Origin: Stropharia rugosoannulata
Taxonomy: Eukaryota; Basidiomycota; Agaricomycetes; Agaricales; Strophariaceae
Length of the DNA stretch: 64,000 bases
NCBI GenBank assembly: GCA_028532985.1
Contig: JANCIK010000005.1
Span: 626,501 to 690,500, forward strand
Reading direction: 5' to 3'
The translations under genes were made by a program, and so were the position numbers. Every line of letters starts with the position of its first letter. Position 1 is the stretch's first letter. This document shows, piece after piece, positions 1 to 12,598 of this stretch. The notes under the pieces are model-generated. The model saw only the letters and a program-made list of their open reading frames with translations, ran no database searches and was not told the DNA's origin.

Positions 1-326
1 CAAACGAGATGTCGGAGAGTCTGCGCCGTAATCTGCTCTGGCAGCGACACTCGAGCAAGCCGAACCTCGCCGCGCTGAAACGGACCGCGAGCGCTGGTGG
101 CAACAGGAACAATGGGCTCGCGCCTCTGCCGCCTGGCGTTGGCGGCCTGCCTCCTATCGTCCAGTTGCACGCGAAGGGCACGAAACCCGAGGGCACTTCC
201 CTCATGCTCGGGAATCCCGTGGTGTCGAAAGAAGAACGCGAAGCGGTGCGTCAGCGCAGGGAGACTTTGTCGCGCAACAAGAGCTGGGCGAACGCACACG
301 ACGACTTTCATGCTACGGGGTGGTAA
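1..326 (+). CDS. C-terminal end of an A-family protein, cut by the left edge
   Basis: The frame is open at base 1 and ends at a TGA at 324-326. It encodes only the last 108 or so residues of a protein that closely matches the end of gene A (3202-7681). Shared landmarks are NEMSESLRRNL near the edge, a QLHAK motif, and a charged end with RQRRETLSRNKSWA followed by a DDFHATGW-like terminus. The Met at base 9 is internal by comparison with gene A, so the real start lies outside the window. The segment is polar and low in complexity, with no recognised domain. It may end an intact gene to the left or be another detached tail like 1530-2712. Confidence 0.6.
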   Translation, partial: NEMSESLRRNLLWQRHSSKPNLAALKRTASAGGNRNNGLAPLPPGVGGLPPIVQLHAKGTKPEGTSLMLGNPVVSKEEREAVRQRRETLSRNKSWANAHDDFHATGW

Positions 327-1529
327 AAAGTAGTACCTCCTCCCCCTTTCCTCCTCCTACTCGTTGCTTTCTTTTTCTTCTTGTCTGTGCTATTTGTCTG
401 TGAATTATGCCGGGGACAGTCAGCGGCGGGCTCGTGCTTGCCGCCGCATACGATATCATTTCTCGTGCGTCGGTGTGCCACTGCCGTACGTAGTTGTACC
501 ACTCTTTCTAATTGTGACATCTTCGAAACTTTTACCGTTTTCATAGCAATATCTTCCGTATCATCCGTCTATTTTTTGGGTTATCATTCACATTCATGTC
601 AGGAGGCGTCGTCTGTCCAGCGGGGTGGTATCTTCTGGGTCACTTGCTTGATATTAATGTTTGATCATTCAGTGTCTGTATCCCCATCCATCTATCTCTC
701 TGCCTCCTCTTGTCTGTTACTTTATCTCCCCGCTATCGCTGTCGCGCTATCCATACTCGATACTTATAAATATTACCTCGCATTACATACATACGTACAC
801 TTTTATCAATTTCTCATTAAGCCCTCTCTGTACAATCACATTTTCTTCTTTTTCTCATTATCAGCCGTTGTAAATGTCGTACCGCCGGATTGTTTTACCA
901 CTGTTGATCTCTGACTTCTATCTCAGTACACTCTTTTATAATGCAGTTTCTTCCCTGTTTTTTGTGTATGGTCATTGTATGTAATATTGTGTGAAGACAT
1001 ATTGACTGGATTATTGTGGTTGTAATTGAAGTGCTAATTCACCATGCGGTGGACTGTAGGACCAGGATGCTTGGAAATGAAGGAAGGTGAGCAAAGCCTC
1101 GAAACAACGACTTTGTCTTCATGTTTCGGCCGGTATGCCGACGGTTGTACATAGCTGTCGTAATTGAGGCCCCGCCTGAATTCTCATTTGCCAGTTCTCC
1201 CAAAACCTTTCTTGCAAAGTTCTCGACTACGATTAAATTACGACGTACCTGCACCCAGCTTGCAGCACAGCTCAGCACGGTGCTTCGATTGCGTTACAGT
1301 GACTGTCTATGTGTATCACCGCTTATATGCTGTGTTTACATCGAACAATTGCGCATATGAACGTCGAGTCTGCGTTTGACCTATCCAGACTATAACATGA
1401 ATTGCCGACTCATTGGTTTTTCGTATCAGGATGGCTCGACGGAGGAATCTGGTTTTCAGAACACGTTTTGACCGTAGTCTCTCAACAAACTTATCAAAAT
1501 GTCTAAAGAAGAATGAGAGAAATAGCGCC
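327..1529. other. Spacer; 3' flank homologous to that of the next tail copy
   Basis: I see no gene here. About 467-540 resembles about 2745-2815, including a shared stretch ending in attctaattgtgacatcttc. The 3' flanking sequence was therefore duplicated together with the tail coding sequence. The rest is pyrimidine-rich and then ordinary intergenic sequence. Confidence 0.5.
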
Positions 1530-2712
1530 AGCGCGAACCGTTTGTCAAGTTCTCGATGACGACGTTCACACAGATGCCAAAGACAAGGAAGCTGTGTATG
1601 TGGCCCAGACGACCGGATCGTTACATCTTTACCTTCACCTTAAACTTATCTCTATAGGCGTGGATACGGATTGGGAGAGATCTGACGCTCCTCGGCAGAC
1701 TATGACGCCTGATTTTGCCTCTAGCCCTGCATCTATACCTCCCCCGTTGCCTCCTACTGCTACAGCTGTCTTCCGCGCCGGCAGTAACTGATGTACCCCC
1801 GACTGCAAGCCCTCCTGCCAACATGCCCAACAGCCCAACAATCAGTACTCATCTATGCATCGCCCAAGGATTGGTGAAACGACACATGCGCGCTCAGTCT
1901 TCTCGCCGCCCCTGCGCACTACTTGGATGCTAGGTTCGAAGAGCGCAGTGTCAGTGCCTATTGCTAAGCAAATCCAGGTTAACGGGTCGAACGGGCCCAA
2001 CCTGATACACCTGCCGGAAAATACGGCGATGGATGAGAGCGACAACAAGGAGGAGGGCACCGATATGCCTCCTAGTGTTGCTCAGGAAAAATTGAAGGCG
2101 TTTGCGCAGAGCATGGGTATACTCCCTACTAGACGCGCTTCAAAGGGCAACACTCAAGCTGCGCCCGCTGTACAAGTGCAACAGCCTGGTCTCGTCGTCG
2201 AGGACGGTGTCGTGCCCCAATGGGCCAGGTTGGTTTCGCCTCAGATATCTCCGAGTCATACGCAGCGACAAGCCAGTTCTGGTCATCAGGCACTGTCTGG
2301 CACTCACGCTGAGCACATCTCGCGCGTGCCGCCGGCCGCTCCCATCCGACCAGTTAATTATCCGTACGACCTCCCACCTCCCGATGCGCTCCTCAAGCCT
2401 ACGAAGTTCCGCCGGCCGATGCTCGCGAACGAACTGCCTGAGAGCCTGCGGCGCCAAATGATCTGTAGAGGGCACTCCAGCGCACCGAACCCCGCTGCGA
2501 GCGCCGACGGGAGAGGGAGCAGCGAACTTGCGCTCATGCTGCCCGTCGTCCAGGTTCACGCTCTGGGAACGAAAGCGGAGGGCACATTTGTCCTCACGCC
2601 AAACAACCCCGATTTAATTATGGAAGTGGAGCGTAAAGTGGCGCGCCAGCGTAGGGAGGCGTTGTTGCGTAACGAGACCTGGTCGAATGACTTCCACTCT
2701 GCGGGTTGGTGA
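1530..2712 (+). pseudogene. Decayed tail copy 2 of the A family (intact reading frame 1855-2712)
   Basis: From 1855 an open frame of 285 codons reads to the stop at 2712 and aligns with the last third of gene A. It shares ESDNKEEG, VAQEKLKAFAQ, VVPQWA, MLANELPESLRR and RQRREALLRNE. Upstream homology continues back to about 1530: the nucleotides at 1535-1565 match gene A near 6403-6435, and 1785-1800 match 6568-6580. There the matching frame is broken by stops and shifts. No TPR-like or N-terminal exons precede it, so it is probably a detached, decaying 3' piece of a former gene, though the 285-codon frame could still be expressed. Tail B at 45066-45742 is its closest relative. Confidence 0.55.
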
Positions 2713-3120
2713 AAATAAAGCCTCCCCCTTTCTTCCTTCTGCCTCGTCGTGTTTTCCTGCGGTATGTAGCTGTACCTCTCATTCTAATTGTGACATCTTC
2801 TAAAACATCATCACGACAACATCATATGTATCATTCGTTCATCCCCTCCAGCCGTCTCTCTCTTTCTGATATCTCACTCCTGCCCAACGTTTTGCCACTC
2901 CACATCCAATTAGCCTCCTACTTGTCATCTCTATGCTGTACAAACTATCATCTGGTACAGTCTATCTGTCAAATCGATGGGTGGGAGACATATAACGGTT
3001 AACGATGAGCACTGCCGCGCGTACTGCATCATAATACAGTGCCAAACATGGCAACAGTTAAAGGAAAGGAACCCATATCCAGGAATATTTCCAATACACA
3101 GCCTACGTCTCCTTTTTTGT

Positions 3121-3127
3121 TATATAA
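3121..3127 (+). promoter_or_regulatory. TATA-like box of gene A
   Basis: TATATAA lies 75 bases before the ATG at 3202. The context ttatataaaca is kept at the same place in front of paralogous gene B (44687-44693, minus strand), which supports a real core promoter. Confidence 0.55.
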
Positions 3128-3201
3128 ACATTCATTTGCCCTCCTTGTCTTGTGTAACTGGCCAGGGACCTGAAGCAAACCTGAAGAATCATACATTTAT
3201 C

Positions 3202-6200
3202 ATGTCTTCCCAAGGGCCGACGTTGTTCGAGCATGCTAAAGAGGTAAGTATTTGGCACTGACCACAGACATCCACTCACTAAACAATTACTTGTGCTGTA
3301 GAAACATTACGGACCCCCGAATACACCTTGTCGCAGTCGGGATCGTTCTGATATACCAGCACACATGCACAATGCCAATGCCGGGACAAGACAAAATCCA
3401 GGGTCTGCGAATTGCGCTCGGCGACAACGGTTTGTATAAGGCATCAAAGACTCTTAATGATTTTGCTGACTATCACCGCTCACGTTTTACTTAGGTCTAA
3501 TAGGAGGCACAACCGTACGAATCCAGACTGTAGCGTTTTTCATTCAGCACGCCAGGTTGTAGTAACGAATGCAAGCTTTACGAACCATCAAACTGTCCAC
3601 GTTCACAGTATACAATTTTTTTCTTTTATGGAAAGACAGTAATAACTTGGCACAACCAGATAAGCCTTGTGAGCCGTTGGGAGAGAAACCTACCGAAGCC
3701 GTAAGTTTATTTATCAAGTGCACGAAATAGGCTCAATCGAACATTATTAATACCTATACGGCCAGTCTCAATTACCTTTAAAATCGGATACAGGAAATAC
3801 TCCGACGAATCAACCGGATTCTGTATGTGTACCTCTTGACCTCAAAGCTAGTTTCTAGTACTCAATAATTTTTTTGCTGTATTCAGGCCGAGTCCAGCAG
3901 AACGCGTTCGCAATCTGCAAGTCCTACTCGACTATCGATGCCGAAGTCCAATGCAGAGATATATCAAGAGCATATTGACAAGACAAGATCTCGGGGGATA
4001 GCCCTACACGTTCCCCAGCCTAATTCAGAGCTACCCCGGGAATATCGCGTGAAAGGGGTCTCTATTGGGGACGTAGTTATTATTACACCGGAGGGGGCCT
4101 TCGACGTTTTGTTTAACATACTCCTCCCGTCGTCGGATCCTGCAAATCCTGCGCAGCTTCCTCCAGATTTCACCCCGTTATCCCCTCCTCTACAGCGTAT
4201 GGACATACAGAAATTCAAGGAGTTCTCCCGCGGGAGTCATATCGTGAGTCCCAACGTTTCCCCGGTTAAAGGAGGGACGTTTAACGACTCGTATGTTGTC
4301 TAAATTTATTCGTCTTTGTGGAGCAGATTCTCACTTCATGCTGAACTTAGGGGAACGAAGTTCCAGTCATCTGTTGCTGATGGGGCTATCCTTGTTATGC
4401 CCGACGGCGCATCAGCGGAAGAACTCTCCAATCTGGCTATATTCCACAAGTATATTAAGGAGAATGCGCACAGTTTCTACGACTATGCAAGAAATGTGCG
4501 GGGTCGCGCAATTAAAAACGGGCAACTGCACGTCGTCCACGGGTGCCGAAAGGCTACCTCATGGGGCATTGCAACGTTTACCGACACTTCTGACTTCCAG
4601 CTGGAGTTTCTGCCCACTCGGGGCAGCGGAGGTCATGAGGAGTTGTCTTGGAATTACACAATGAAGCGTGGCACGACAAATGTCAAGGTTGGTCCGGATG
4701 CAGAGGATAATGAAGACTTGAACGGGATTGAGGACGGTGTCAGACCCAAAAATCAATGCCTCTTTGCCAGTACGCTTAGCATCCGACTTGGTGGCAGGTC
4801 TCGCAACAAGCGCCAGCGCAAAAGTTCCGTAACGCAAAAGGTCGAAGAAAGTGACAACTCTGGTTCTTCATGTCAACTGTCATCTACTGGTAATTCGCAA
4901 ACTTCGGGGTCTGGTACTGGCTCTTCAAATGCTCCTTCAAACAAGCGGTCCTGCGATTCACCAAGAGAAGGGAACATTCCCACGGAACCCACAAGTCACG
5001 ATGCCGATGAGCTACATGATGAGCTTGAAGATGACTTTGATGACTACGACAATGAAGTGACTATCAAACAAAATTCTCCATCAGAAGTGAGTTTCATTTA
5101 ATAAAGTAGCAGTTATATTTTTGACACTTCGTAGTATCCGACTTGCCCATCTGAAATTTTAACAAGGCATCTACTGAAAGTGGTATGCAAATACAAATGA
5201 TAACTGCTAAAAGAACGGAAATTTATTCTGTTTAGGCACCTAATGCCTCAGTGGCGGTAGCTAGTAATAGAGATCTAGCTGGTTGTGTATTATCTGTACC
5301 GTTTATTCCCTTCCTATGGCACGGGCTAGTAATTGACCAGTTATGTAGAATGATCCAGATCAACTCATCAACAGTGTCTGCGAAGCTAACACAATTTGCG
5401 AAAAGGACGGTATGTATTGTGATGTCCGTTTAATACCGATGCTAATATATATCTAGGTTTAGTCTTTTTTGAGCCCAAAGAATTCCATCCGCCACACGAG
5501 GACATCGAACGCATCCTCCAATCAATAAATGATGGCAAGTTTCATGTTGAAAACTATCTTTTTGGACCCTTCGGGAAGCGTATACTTGACAAAATGTCAA
5601 GCAGCAGCGAAATTTTGTCGTCGCTTAATCAACCTATGGCTTGGAACTCGCACGAGTATCCGTCCCGACCATTATCACTTGACCACATTATGTCTTTCTG
5701 TTTGCAGAGCATTGAAGAGCGTGTCTCTTTGACCTTGGCTCGCCGTCCAACTGTTGCCGAACTTCGACGCAAGTTACAAAAAGAGCAAAATATGGCTCGA
5801 GATTCTGTCAACGCCCAAACCATAAAAAGTCTTGCCGAGTCATTACTCCTTAGATTTATCGGGTTTTCGCAACAGAATGATCTTGACGAAGCAATCTGGC
5901 TCTTCGAACATGCTGTGACTGCGACCTCTCAGCAAACTTATCAATATCTAGAGGTTCTGCGTAGCCTCTCAATTTGTCTTGCAGCCAGATATCATTTGAC
6001 AAAGCAATCCCATGATCACCAACGTTTTATGGAATGCAACAGTCTTCAAAGACGCTTGGATATCGAAAAACTCCTGGCCCCAATCAAGAATGCCTTGTTG
6101 TCTTTACGCCCCTTAACCACATCATCGAATATATGGGACCTTTTCTCTGTGTCTAGACAGACTAGCCTTGATAATACGAATATGCCATTCCTCTCGTCGA

Positions 6201-7681
6201 CTGCGATAAGCCAACAAATCCCTCGCCTTTACGGGGATCCCCCGGGGCAGTTATTGCAACGCCCCTCGATAATCCAGCCCCAACTTCATGTTCAAAAATC
6301 TCTGGCCAATCCCGAGGAGCTAGAGAAGCCTTGTAATCGAGCCATGATGCCATTGCAGCAGCGCGTCGCTACCGAAGAAGCAGAGGGACAGCGCCAACGC
6401 GGACCATTCGTCAAGCTCCCGACGTCGTCGTTCCAATACCTGCGAGGGCGGAGGACGAGGCTGTTGAACCCAGATACTGAGATCTTCCATCCTTGCAGGC
6501 GTAGTTACAGCTTAGGAAAGACTCGAGGCTCCTGCATGGTGCAGCCTACGACACATACGCTAGTAGTAACTGATTCACCCACACTGGCTGCGGGCCCTTA
6601 TCCCAGCGAGCATAGACCCTATACTCGGTGCATAACACCTGAGCGCTCGGACTTCTCGCCGGCGCTGCGCAATGATTGGTCGCAGAATTCCGTGGACCAT
6701 GCCTCTGGTCTTTCAAGCCACAATAGTGTGTCAAGCTTCAACATTGACGAGGGCGACAAGTCCAGACTGAGGTCATCCTCAGTCCCAGTCCGCTCCGTGC
6801 GGCGGCCTCATGCTGAACTGGAGATTTGGACAAACGTCGCACCGCCTGTTGTTCTTGTTACCCCGATCCAGGTTGGGAGCTCGGACGGGCCTGCTGCCGC
6901 GCGGGTCTTCAACACGTATGGGATGGCTAGCACTGGCTCAAGTGGGTACAGGCCGAAAGGCCCCAGGAGGGACATGGAAATGAAGGAGAGCGACAACAAG
7001 GAGGAGGGCATTATTATGCCTTCCAGTGTCGCGCAGGAGAAGCTGAAGGCGCTGGCGCAGCGCCGGGGCATACCCCTGGCTAGGCGCGCTTCCGAAGGCA
7101 ACATTCAGGAAGTGCCCGCTGCACCATCACAATCACAGCCGCTCGCCCCGGTCGTCGACGACGATGTCGTGCCTCAATGGGCCAATGTTTCGTCTCAGCC
7201 GCTTCCCATTCGCGCGCAGTCGCAGGCTAGTTTGAGCCGTCGAGTTCCCGGTGGCCTCCAGATCACGCGCGCCGAGCCCATCCCAGTCGAGGACCCGTAC
7301 AATCTCCTGCTTTCCGTCGCGCCAACCATGCCAAAAACGACGCGCCGCAACATGCTCGCTAACGAGATGTCGGAGAGTCTGCGCCACAATCTGCACAGGC
7401 AGCGACACTTAAACAAGCCGAACTCTGCCTCGCTGAAACGGAGCGCGAGCGTTGGCGGGAGCAGGAACAGCCGACATGCGCCCCTGCCGCCCGACGACGA
7501 CCTTCCACCCACCGTCCAGCTACATGCGAAGAAAACCGAACGCGAAGGCACGTCCCTCATGGTAGACACTCCCGTGCTGACCGAGGAAGAATTTGATGTG
7601 GCACGGCAGCGCAGGGAGACGTTGTCTCGCAACAAGAGCTGTGCGAGCGCACACGACGACTTCCATACCACGGGAAAGTGA
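3202..7681 (+). CDS. Gene A: 1309-residue A-family protein with TPR-like helices and a long disordered tail
   Basis: Eleven exons fit: 3202-3243, 3302-3429, 3495-3607, 3660-3700, 3766-3822, 3887-4290, 4327-5086, 5135-5182, 5236-5286, 5349-5409 and 5457-7681. The model is supported by paralog B, which keeps every junction and phase. Residues 70-95 hold a motif around VFHSARQVVVTNASF, similar to the short signature found near the N-terminus of many agaricomycete multidomain proteins (from memory of the clade). Residues 145-510 form a globular region with GDVVIITPEGAFD and FNILLPS. Residues 690-765 look like TPR-type helices, with NDLDEAIWLFEHAV and YLEVLRSLSICLA. Residues 770-1309 are polar and Ser/Pro/Arg-rich, and the last 230 form the tail found three more times in the window. 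No enzyme motif is seen and the function is unknown. Confidence 0.75.
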
Positions 7682-7759
7682 ACATTTACAAAGTTTCCTT
7701 TTCCCTCGTTCGGTGGCAAGCGCCTGCTTGCCGTTGCATACCATAGACCGTAAAACAAA

Positions 7760-7990
7760 TGCGATTTCGGTTACTTCTCTCTTCAGTAAAAAAAATAATT
7801 ACTACCTTGCCGCTCAACGATTGTAAAATTAAATGTAACTTTGCTTCTCCGCGATCTACAGAGTCGCTCATTATCTCGCGTGTCACCTGCAGCACGGAGT
7901 GGCAGATACAGCTCGTGACGTGGGCCGCTGTAGGCGCTTACTCTGCTCCGCTAATCATAGTTTGTAGGAGCAGCGAACTATGCTACTAGT
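7760..7990 (+). repeat. Downstream segment homologous to sequence upstream of tail B
   Basis: About 7815-7950 matches the minus strand of about 45580-45715. Shared peptides in the common frame include EWQIQLVTWAAVG here and EWQIQPVTWTAVG there. In gene A this lies just after the stop codon. In the minus-strand copy it is fused directly to the middle of the tail module, which points to a rearrangement junction. Confidence 0.6.
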
Positions 7991-10900
7991 TTATTTATAT
8001 CTTGGGCGTCTATCCATTGATCTGCTTCTCGTACTTAGGCCACATCATAGTTAATCACCGTGCATGCACTGCAGCTTTCATCGTATAAGTACGATGTGTC
8101 TCTCATTACTAGCAGACAAACCAACACGAATCCAACGGTGCGAACGTTGTGCAAAATGAAGTTAATAAATGTACACATCCTGCTTGAAACCGTTCCCCTT
8201 AGCATCAGGTCCTCGCCAAGACTGTTATCTCCTGGGGACGGTCGATGGCAGACTATGGCAGATGTGTCAGGCGGGGATGTACAGGGCAATTAAAGCCTGG
8301 CGTACACGGCCATCGAGATTCCGGTGGCATGCAAATGGGCCTCGCGCCATGGCTCCACTCGAAGACGACCTCGTTGCCGATCACCGTGAGGGTATGCACT
8401 GTGTGGTATGTATCAACCGCCCACTCTGGGATCCCCGACTGATAAGGCGTCGGACAAATCAGGACATGATCATTCCATGGATTTTCCAGCCATGCTGCCC
8501 GCTTTGGGCAATGTAGTATGTCGTGGGCGGGCGGGCAGTGGCATTGGCTCAGCTGACCGACGCCATTTCGCTTGCGCAGAGGGCGGTCTCAGAAAGGTAC
8601 ACGTTATTTCATATTACGCCAGGCGCTTATCAACCGTGCGCACGTTATATCCGCTCTCAGCCGTGCCCCCGTGAAACGCGCGCAGGTTCACAGGTCTTAC
8701 CGGGAAATATGTCAGAGGCACTTACTATTGCGTGGTCGACCCTAGTCGGCCAAGGGCAAGTTAGATTCTGGTTGCAGCACGAGCTGACACACGTTGTTTC
8801 TTCCCTTTCTGACATAGGTTTGTTCGGCAAATTCTATACTATATTTCAACAACCAGCATCCTGCAATAATACAAGAAATAATACGCCAGCCGCGCTTTGA
8901 GCATCTACAAATCAGTCCGGTCATTCAAGCCAGCGTCGTCCATGTCTTGGTTTAATCTACATATAGTCCCGAGATGCGGTAAGTGTATGTACTAGCAGGA
9001 CTGTTTTTTTTTACAGATCTGGCGTGTTGCAAGGCGCATCGCTGGTACCCGAAAAAAGAAACACAGGAAATTATAAGTGATACCCTAGCGGTCGCCATCT
9101 ACTGCGTCGCCCGATTCCCGCTGTCGTCTCGCGTTCTGTGCCACTTTCGCAACAAGGACAAGTCGCCGGAGGGTTCAGCGATAATTTGGCGATGGTAGCT
9201 CTAGATATCGAACAACGACGTCGTCATACGCCCACCACACGCATGCCGTACGGCTGCTCGATTGGCGGCTTCTATCTGTTGTAATTAGCGAGTGCCCCAG
9301 ATATATCAAAGCGTATCAGCCCGCCTGACACTCCTCCAATTTCGCGTAGGTGTTTTATCAACTTTCTTTGATCAGGCGTACTACCAATAGTAAATAGCCA
9401 TACATCTACATACCCATACCAATAATGCGGCTGCTGGATGCCTTACATGGCCTGCTGAAGCAACACAGGCTATCAAGCTGAGTGTCTCGGTATGGCACTC
9501 GCTTGCTCGCCGTGCATATGCTTGACCAGGTATGACGTTATCTCGATAAATCAGAGTGTACTAACGGTATGCACCACAGCGGTCCCTCCAGATCAGCGCA
9601 ATATGGTGCGCTTCGCCGTCCTGGACACACATCATATTATAGGTACGATATGACTGTGTCAGATCTACGTATCAAGTCCTTGAGGGCGCCGGACACTATA
9701 GCACCACTGTCTGGGACTAGATATGTTTGTATGGGTGCACTATGTGTATGAGTACTGTTCGCGAGGCATATTGTTACAATTAAATCTGGATCGCTGGCAT
9801 ACGGATCCCCCGTTCCGTAGTATGCAGACAGGAGCAGACGGTCATTATTCTTCATTTACTTCAGGATACATTTTAATAACATTGACATTGGGCTCCACTC
9901 TGCGGTAGTAGGGCCCTACCAAGACCAGCTGCAGGGAGCGGACGACATGCATGGCACATGCCCAGAGCAGGGGGTCTGCGCTGCCCGCCTCGCTGGACAA
10001 ATCGCCAATGGGGCCCAGCGCGTCTGGTGAGACCTTCCCACTTCCCTCGCTCGACGTCCAGCAGTCGCTAAGCGCAGTGATGGCCATTGATCTATCCCGA
10101 TACAGACTGATACAGACTGATAAGACAATTTAGGCCATTTCCAGTCCGTTCTTTGTGTGCGCTTCTGATGCTCTCACACAGGTCATGTTAGCGAGATTGG
10201 TGTCCCATGAGGACGGCCCGCACCCAGTCGTGCAGCGGTTGGCCTGCATCACAAAGACGCAGATCACAGCAAAGCGCGGCGACATACTGACAGGCAGGTG
10301 GCGGGTCTTTGTAGGGCTGCGAAACACGAAAGCGCACCAGGTGTAGGCTCGAGCAGCGGGAACGGGATCGGTATGCAATGTGATGTATGTCGCGCTTAGA
10401 CAAGCGCGTGCGAGGGCATGTAGACCAGATGTAGATTGTGCACACTGCAGACGTGCCGCCGCTGGCTGGGCCGCTCCAACGGGAAAGTGCGTGTAGTTGT
10501 GGTCGATGGAGATAGGTCCAAGGCGAGGGCAAGGACGTGCTTCGCATCGCGGATTATTTTTAATAGGCTGGTCCACCGCGGATCTATCCGAGGGAACAAA
10601 GAGGAAGCAGATAATTGTCAAGCCGGCCGCGAGCCAGAGAGGCTGGGGTGCTGCCCAGCGCTCAGGTGCCAGCGCTGTACTAGGCGTTAATGGGGACTTC
10701 GTGGGGGAGTTGGTTAATTATAGACTCACAATGATCACGCATGGGACTCTTTCTCGCTCTGTATTCAACTTTGAACGAGCAGTGGGATCAGCCGTCATGT
10801 CTAGGAAACTTGAGCAGGCAGGTCCTCGGACACCAACGTCCTTTGTTTGCGGAACAACAATGGTGAATGATGATAAAAAGGAACGCCTCGGTATAGAGAT

Positions 10901-12598
10901 TGCACTGTATATTCAATTCATCCGCGCTGTGTAAGGATATGTAGGACAAAGGAATGAAGCGTCTCCTAATGGGCTTGTTCACAGTTTGGGCACCAATGTC
11001 GTTAATCGCATCCCTGAATTTGCCTTCCAATCTTGCTCGAATCGTTGAATTATTGTTATATTCTGCCTAATAAGATTGTAGTTCCCATGTTATGAAAGCC
11101 CTGACTCACCTGCCTCTCAAACGCAGCTGCTACTGTACTGGCTCGTCTCCATCCCGCGGCTACTGAACCCGCGGCTTCAAAAATAAATGTAGAGCGAAAT
11201 ACAGACTGGTCTTAAGCGGGTAGATCGCTGAAGGGTAGTGTCGCGGCAGCGCGACTGTCCACTGCCCTGAAGAATGGAGTCCAATACCATCCCAGAGCCT
11301 GTCATACAGATCAACGCGGGCATTAGTAGGGTCTAGCGGTAGGGAATGAACAACGCGATGCAGGAAGGTATATTAATGGTGTAGTCCCGTGCAGATGACT
11401 CGCCTCAAGCTGCGTGGCGCACTGACGCACGCCGCGGCGATATTTTTGTCCTCGAACTGCGATTGTAATATATTCCTGAAATTGCGCCTGGCTATACACG
11501 CACATTTCGCAGCGGTGCGGTGAGAATTCGAGCACGGGTCGGCCTGGTTCGAGTCAATTCCGTCTATTGGTAGTCAGACTTCTTCGTTCGGAGGGAATAC
11601 AAGCTGTTTGCAAACTAGATGGCCCTCGCTGCTGCGAGAATGGTGTAATCAGAGAAACGCGGATCGTCTGATTTGTATCTGTCTGCGGGGCTTTTAGTTG
11701 CAGATGAAATTTGAATTGCAGTGGGTCCTGATGGACAGTCCACTGGCACGAATTTTGCAGTTTAGAGACGTGCAAAACATGTTCTGAACATTGCTTGCAC
11801 CCTTGGCTGTGCTCTGTCAGGTCTGTGATTTGACTAGCTAATTTTTAGATGGCCCAGGCCAGTGATACGTGTTGAGTTCGTGCTCCTTCCTGGCACACAG
11901 GTTGAAGCAGTGCGGAAAAGAAGGATTAATCTTGCTGACGCGTGGAAAGCAGGTGGTGATTCAATCTCCGCTTCAACCACCCATGCCGCGTTCGCCGGAC
12001 CACGTGCCTTGCAGAGCATTAGACTTGGGCCTCCGCGTCCCTTTTTCTCAACCTCCAAGGGTACACCATCTGTCATCCGCTGCCCATTCCCAAATTTCCG
12101 TCTACATCTGTGCTCAAGGGGGAAGATTTACGCCGTCTTTTCTTTGTTTTGTCACTTTGAAACAGTTCGGCGACACCTGGTCGATCTTTTTTTATGACTT
12201 CATTCAAGCTGCGAAAAAATAGATCCAAGTTCACCCATGAACCTGTCTGGACTATTTTCGACCGCAGTTTTGCATGTTCCGCTGGTACAAGCTGTGAGGG
12301 TTCCTGAATCTATTTCTTTGCAGTAACGTGCCGCAGGGAGAATGAACATCGACGCGCAAATTCTCTAGCTCGCCAAATTAACTCGATATGCCCAGTGATT
12401 TATCCAGAAATATTTGGTACGGTGGTGGCCAGAGAGAAGGTCTTTTTCCTCATGGATTGCTATATGAATTAGAAACGCGTTGTCAATGCAGCGCAGCTTG
12501 CCACATGTCTCCTTAGACGGCTTCGTAAGGTGTTCAAGAGCACTTTTCAGTTAAAAATCCAAGTTCTCTCCTCTTACTCATCTTTCGCTACGAGAACG
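7991..12598. other. 4.6-kb stretch without an assignable gene
   Basis: No model with convincing splice sites and domains could be built. Two traces look like decayed coding sequence. On the minus strand at about 8465-8255, an unbroken frame lacks a start and reads HTLTVIGNEVVFEWSHGA. On the minus strand at about 9845-10621, overlapping hydrophobic frames might be the remains of a membrane protein. Neither is identified. Confidence 0.4.

Noticed and set aside
2140..2559. 139-codon antisense frame
   Set aside because: It mirrors the coding tail copy on the other strand, a common GC-driven shadow.
9845..10621. Decayed seven-helix membrane protein
   Set aside because: The hydrophobic segments lie in different frames and no diagnostic motif was found.
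11510..11560. tRNA gene suggested by ggttcgagtc
   Set aside because: The T-loop-like word has no matching stem, anticodon arm or acceptor stem. The similar word at about 28575 fails too.
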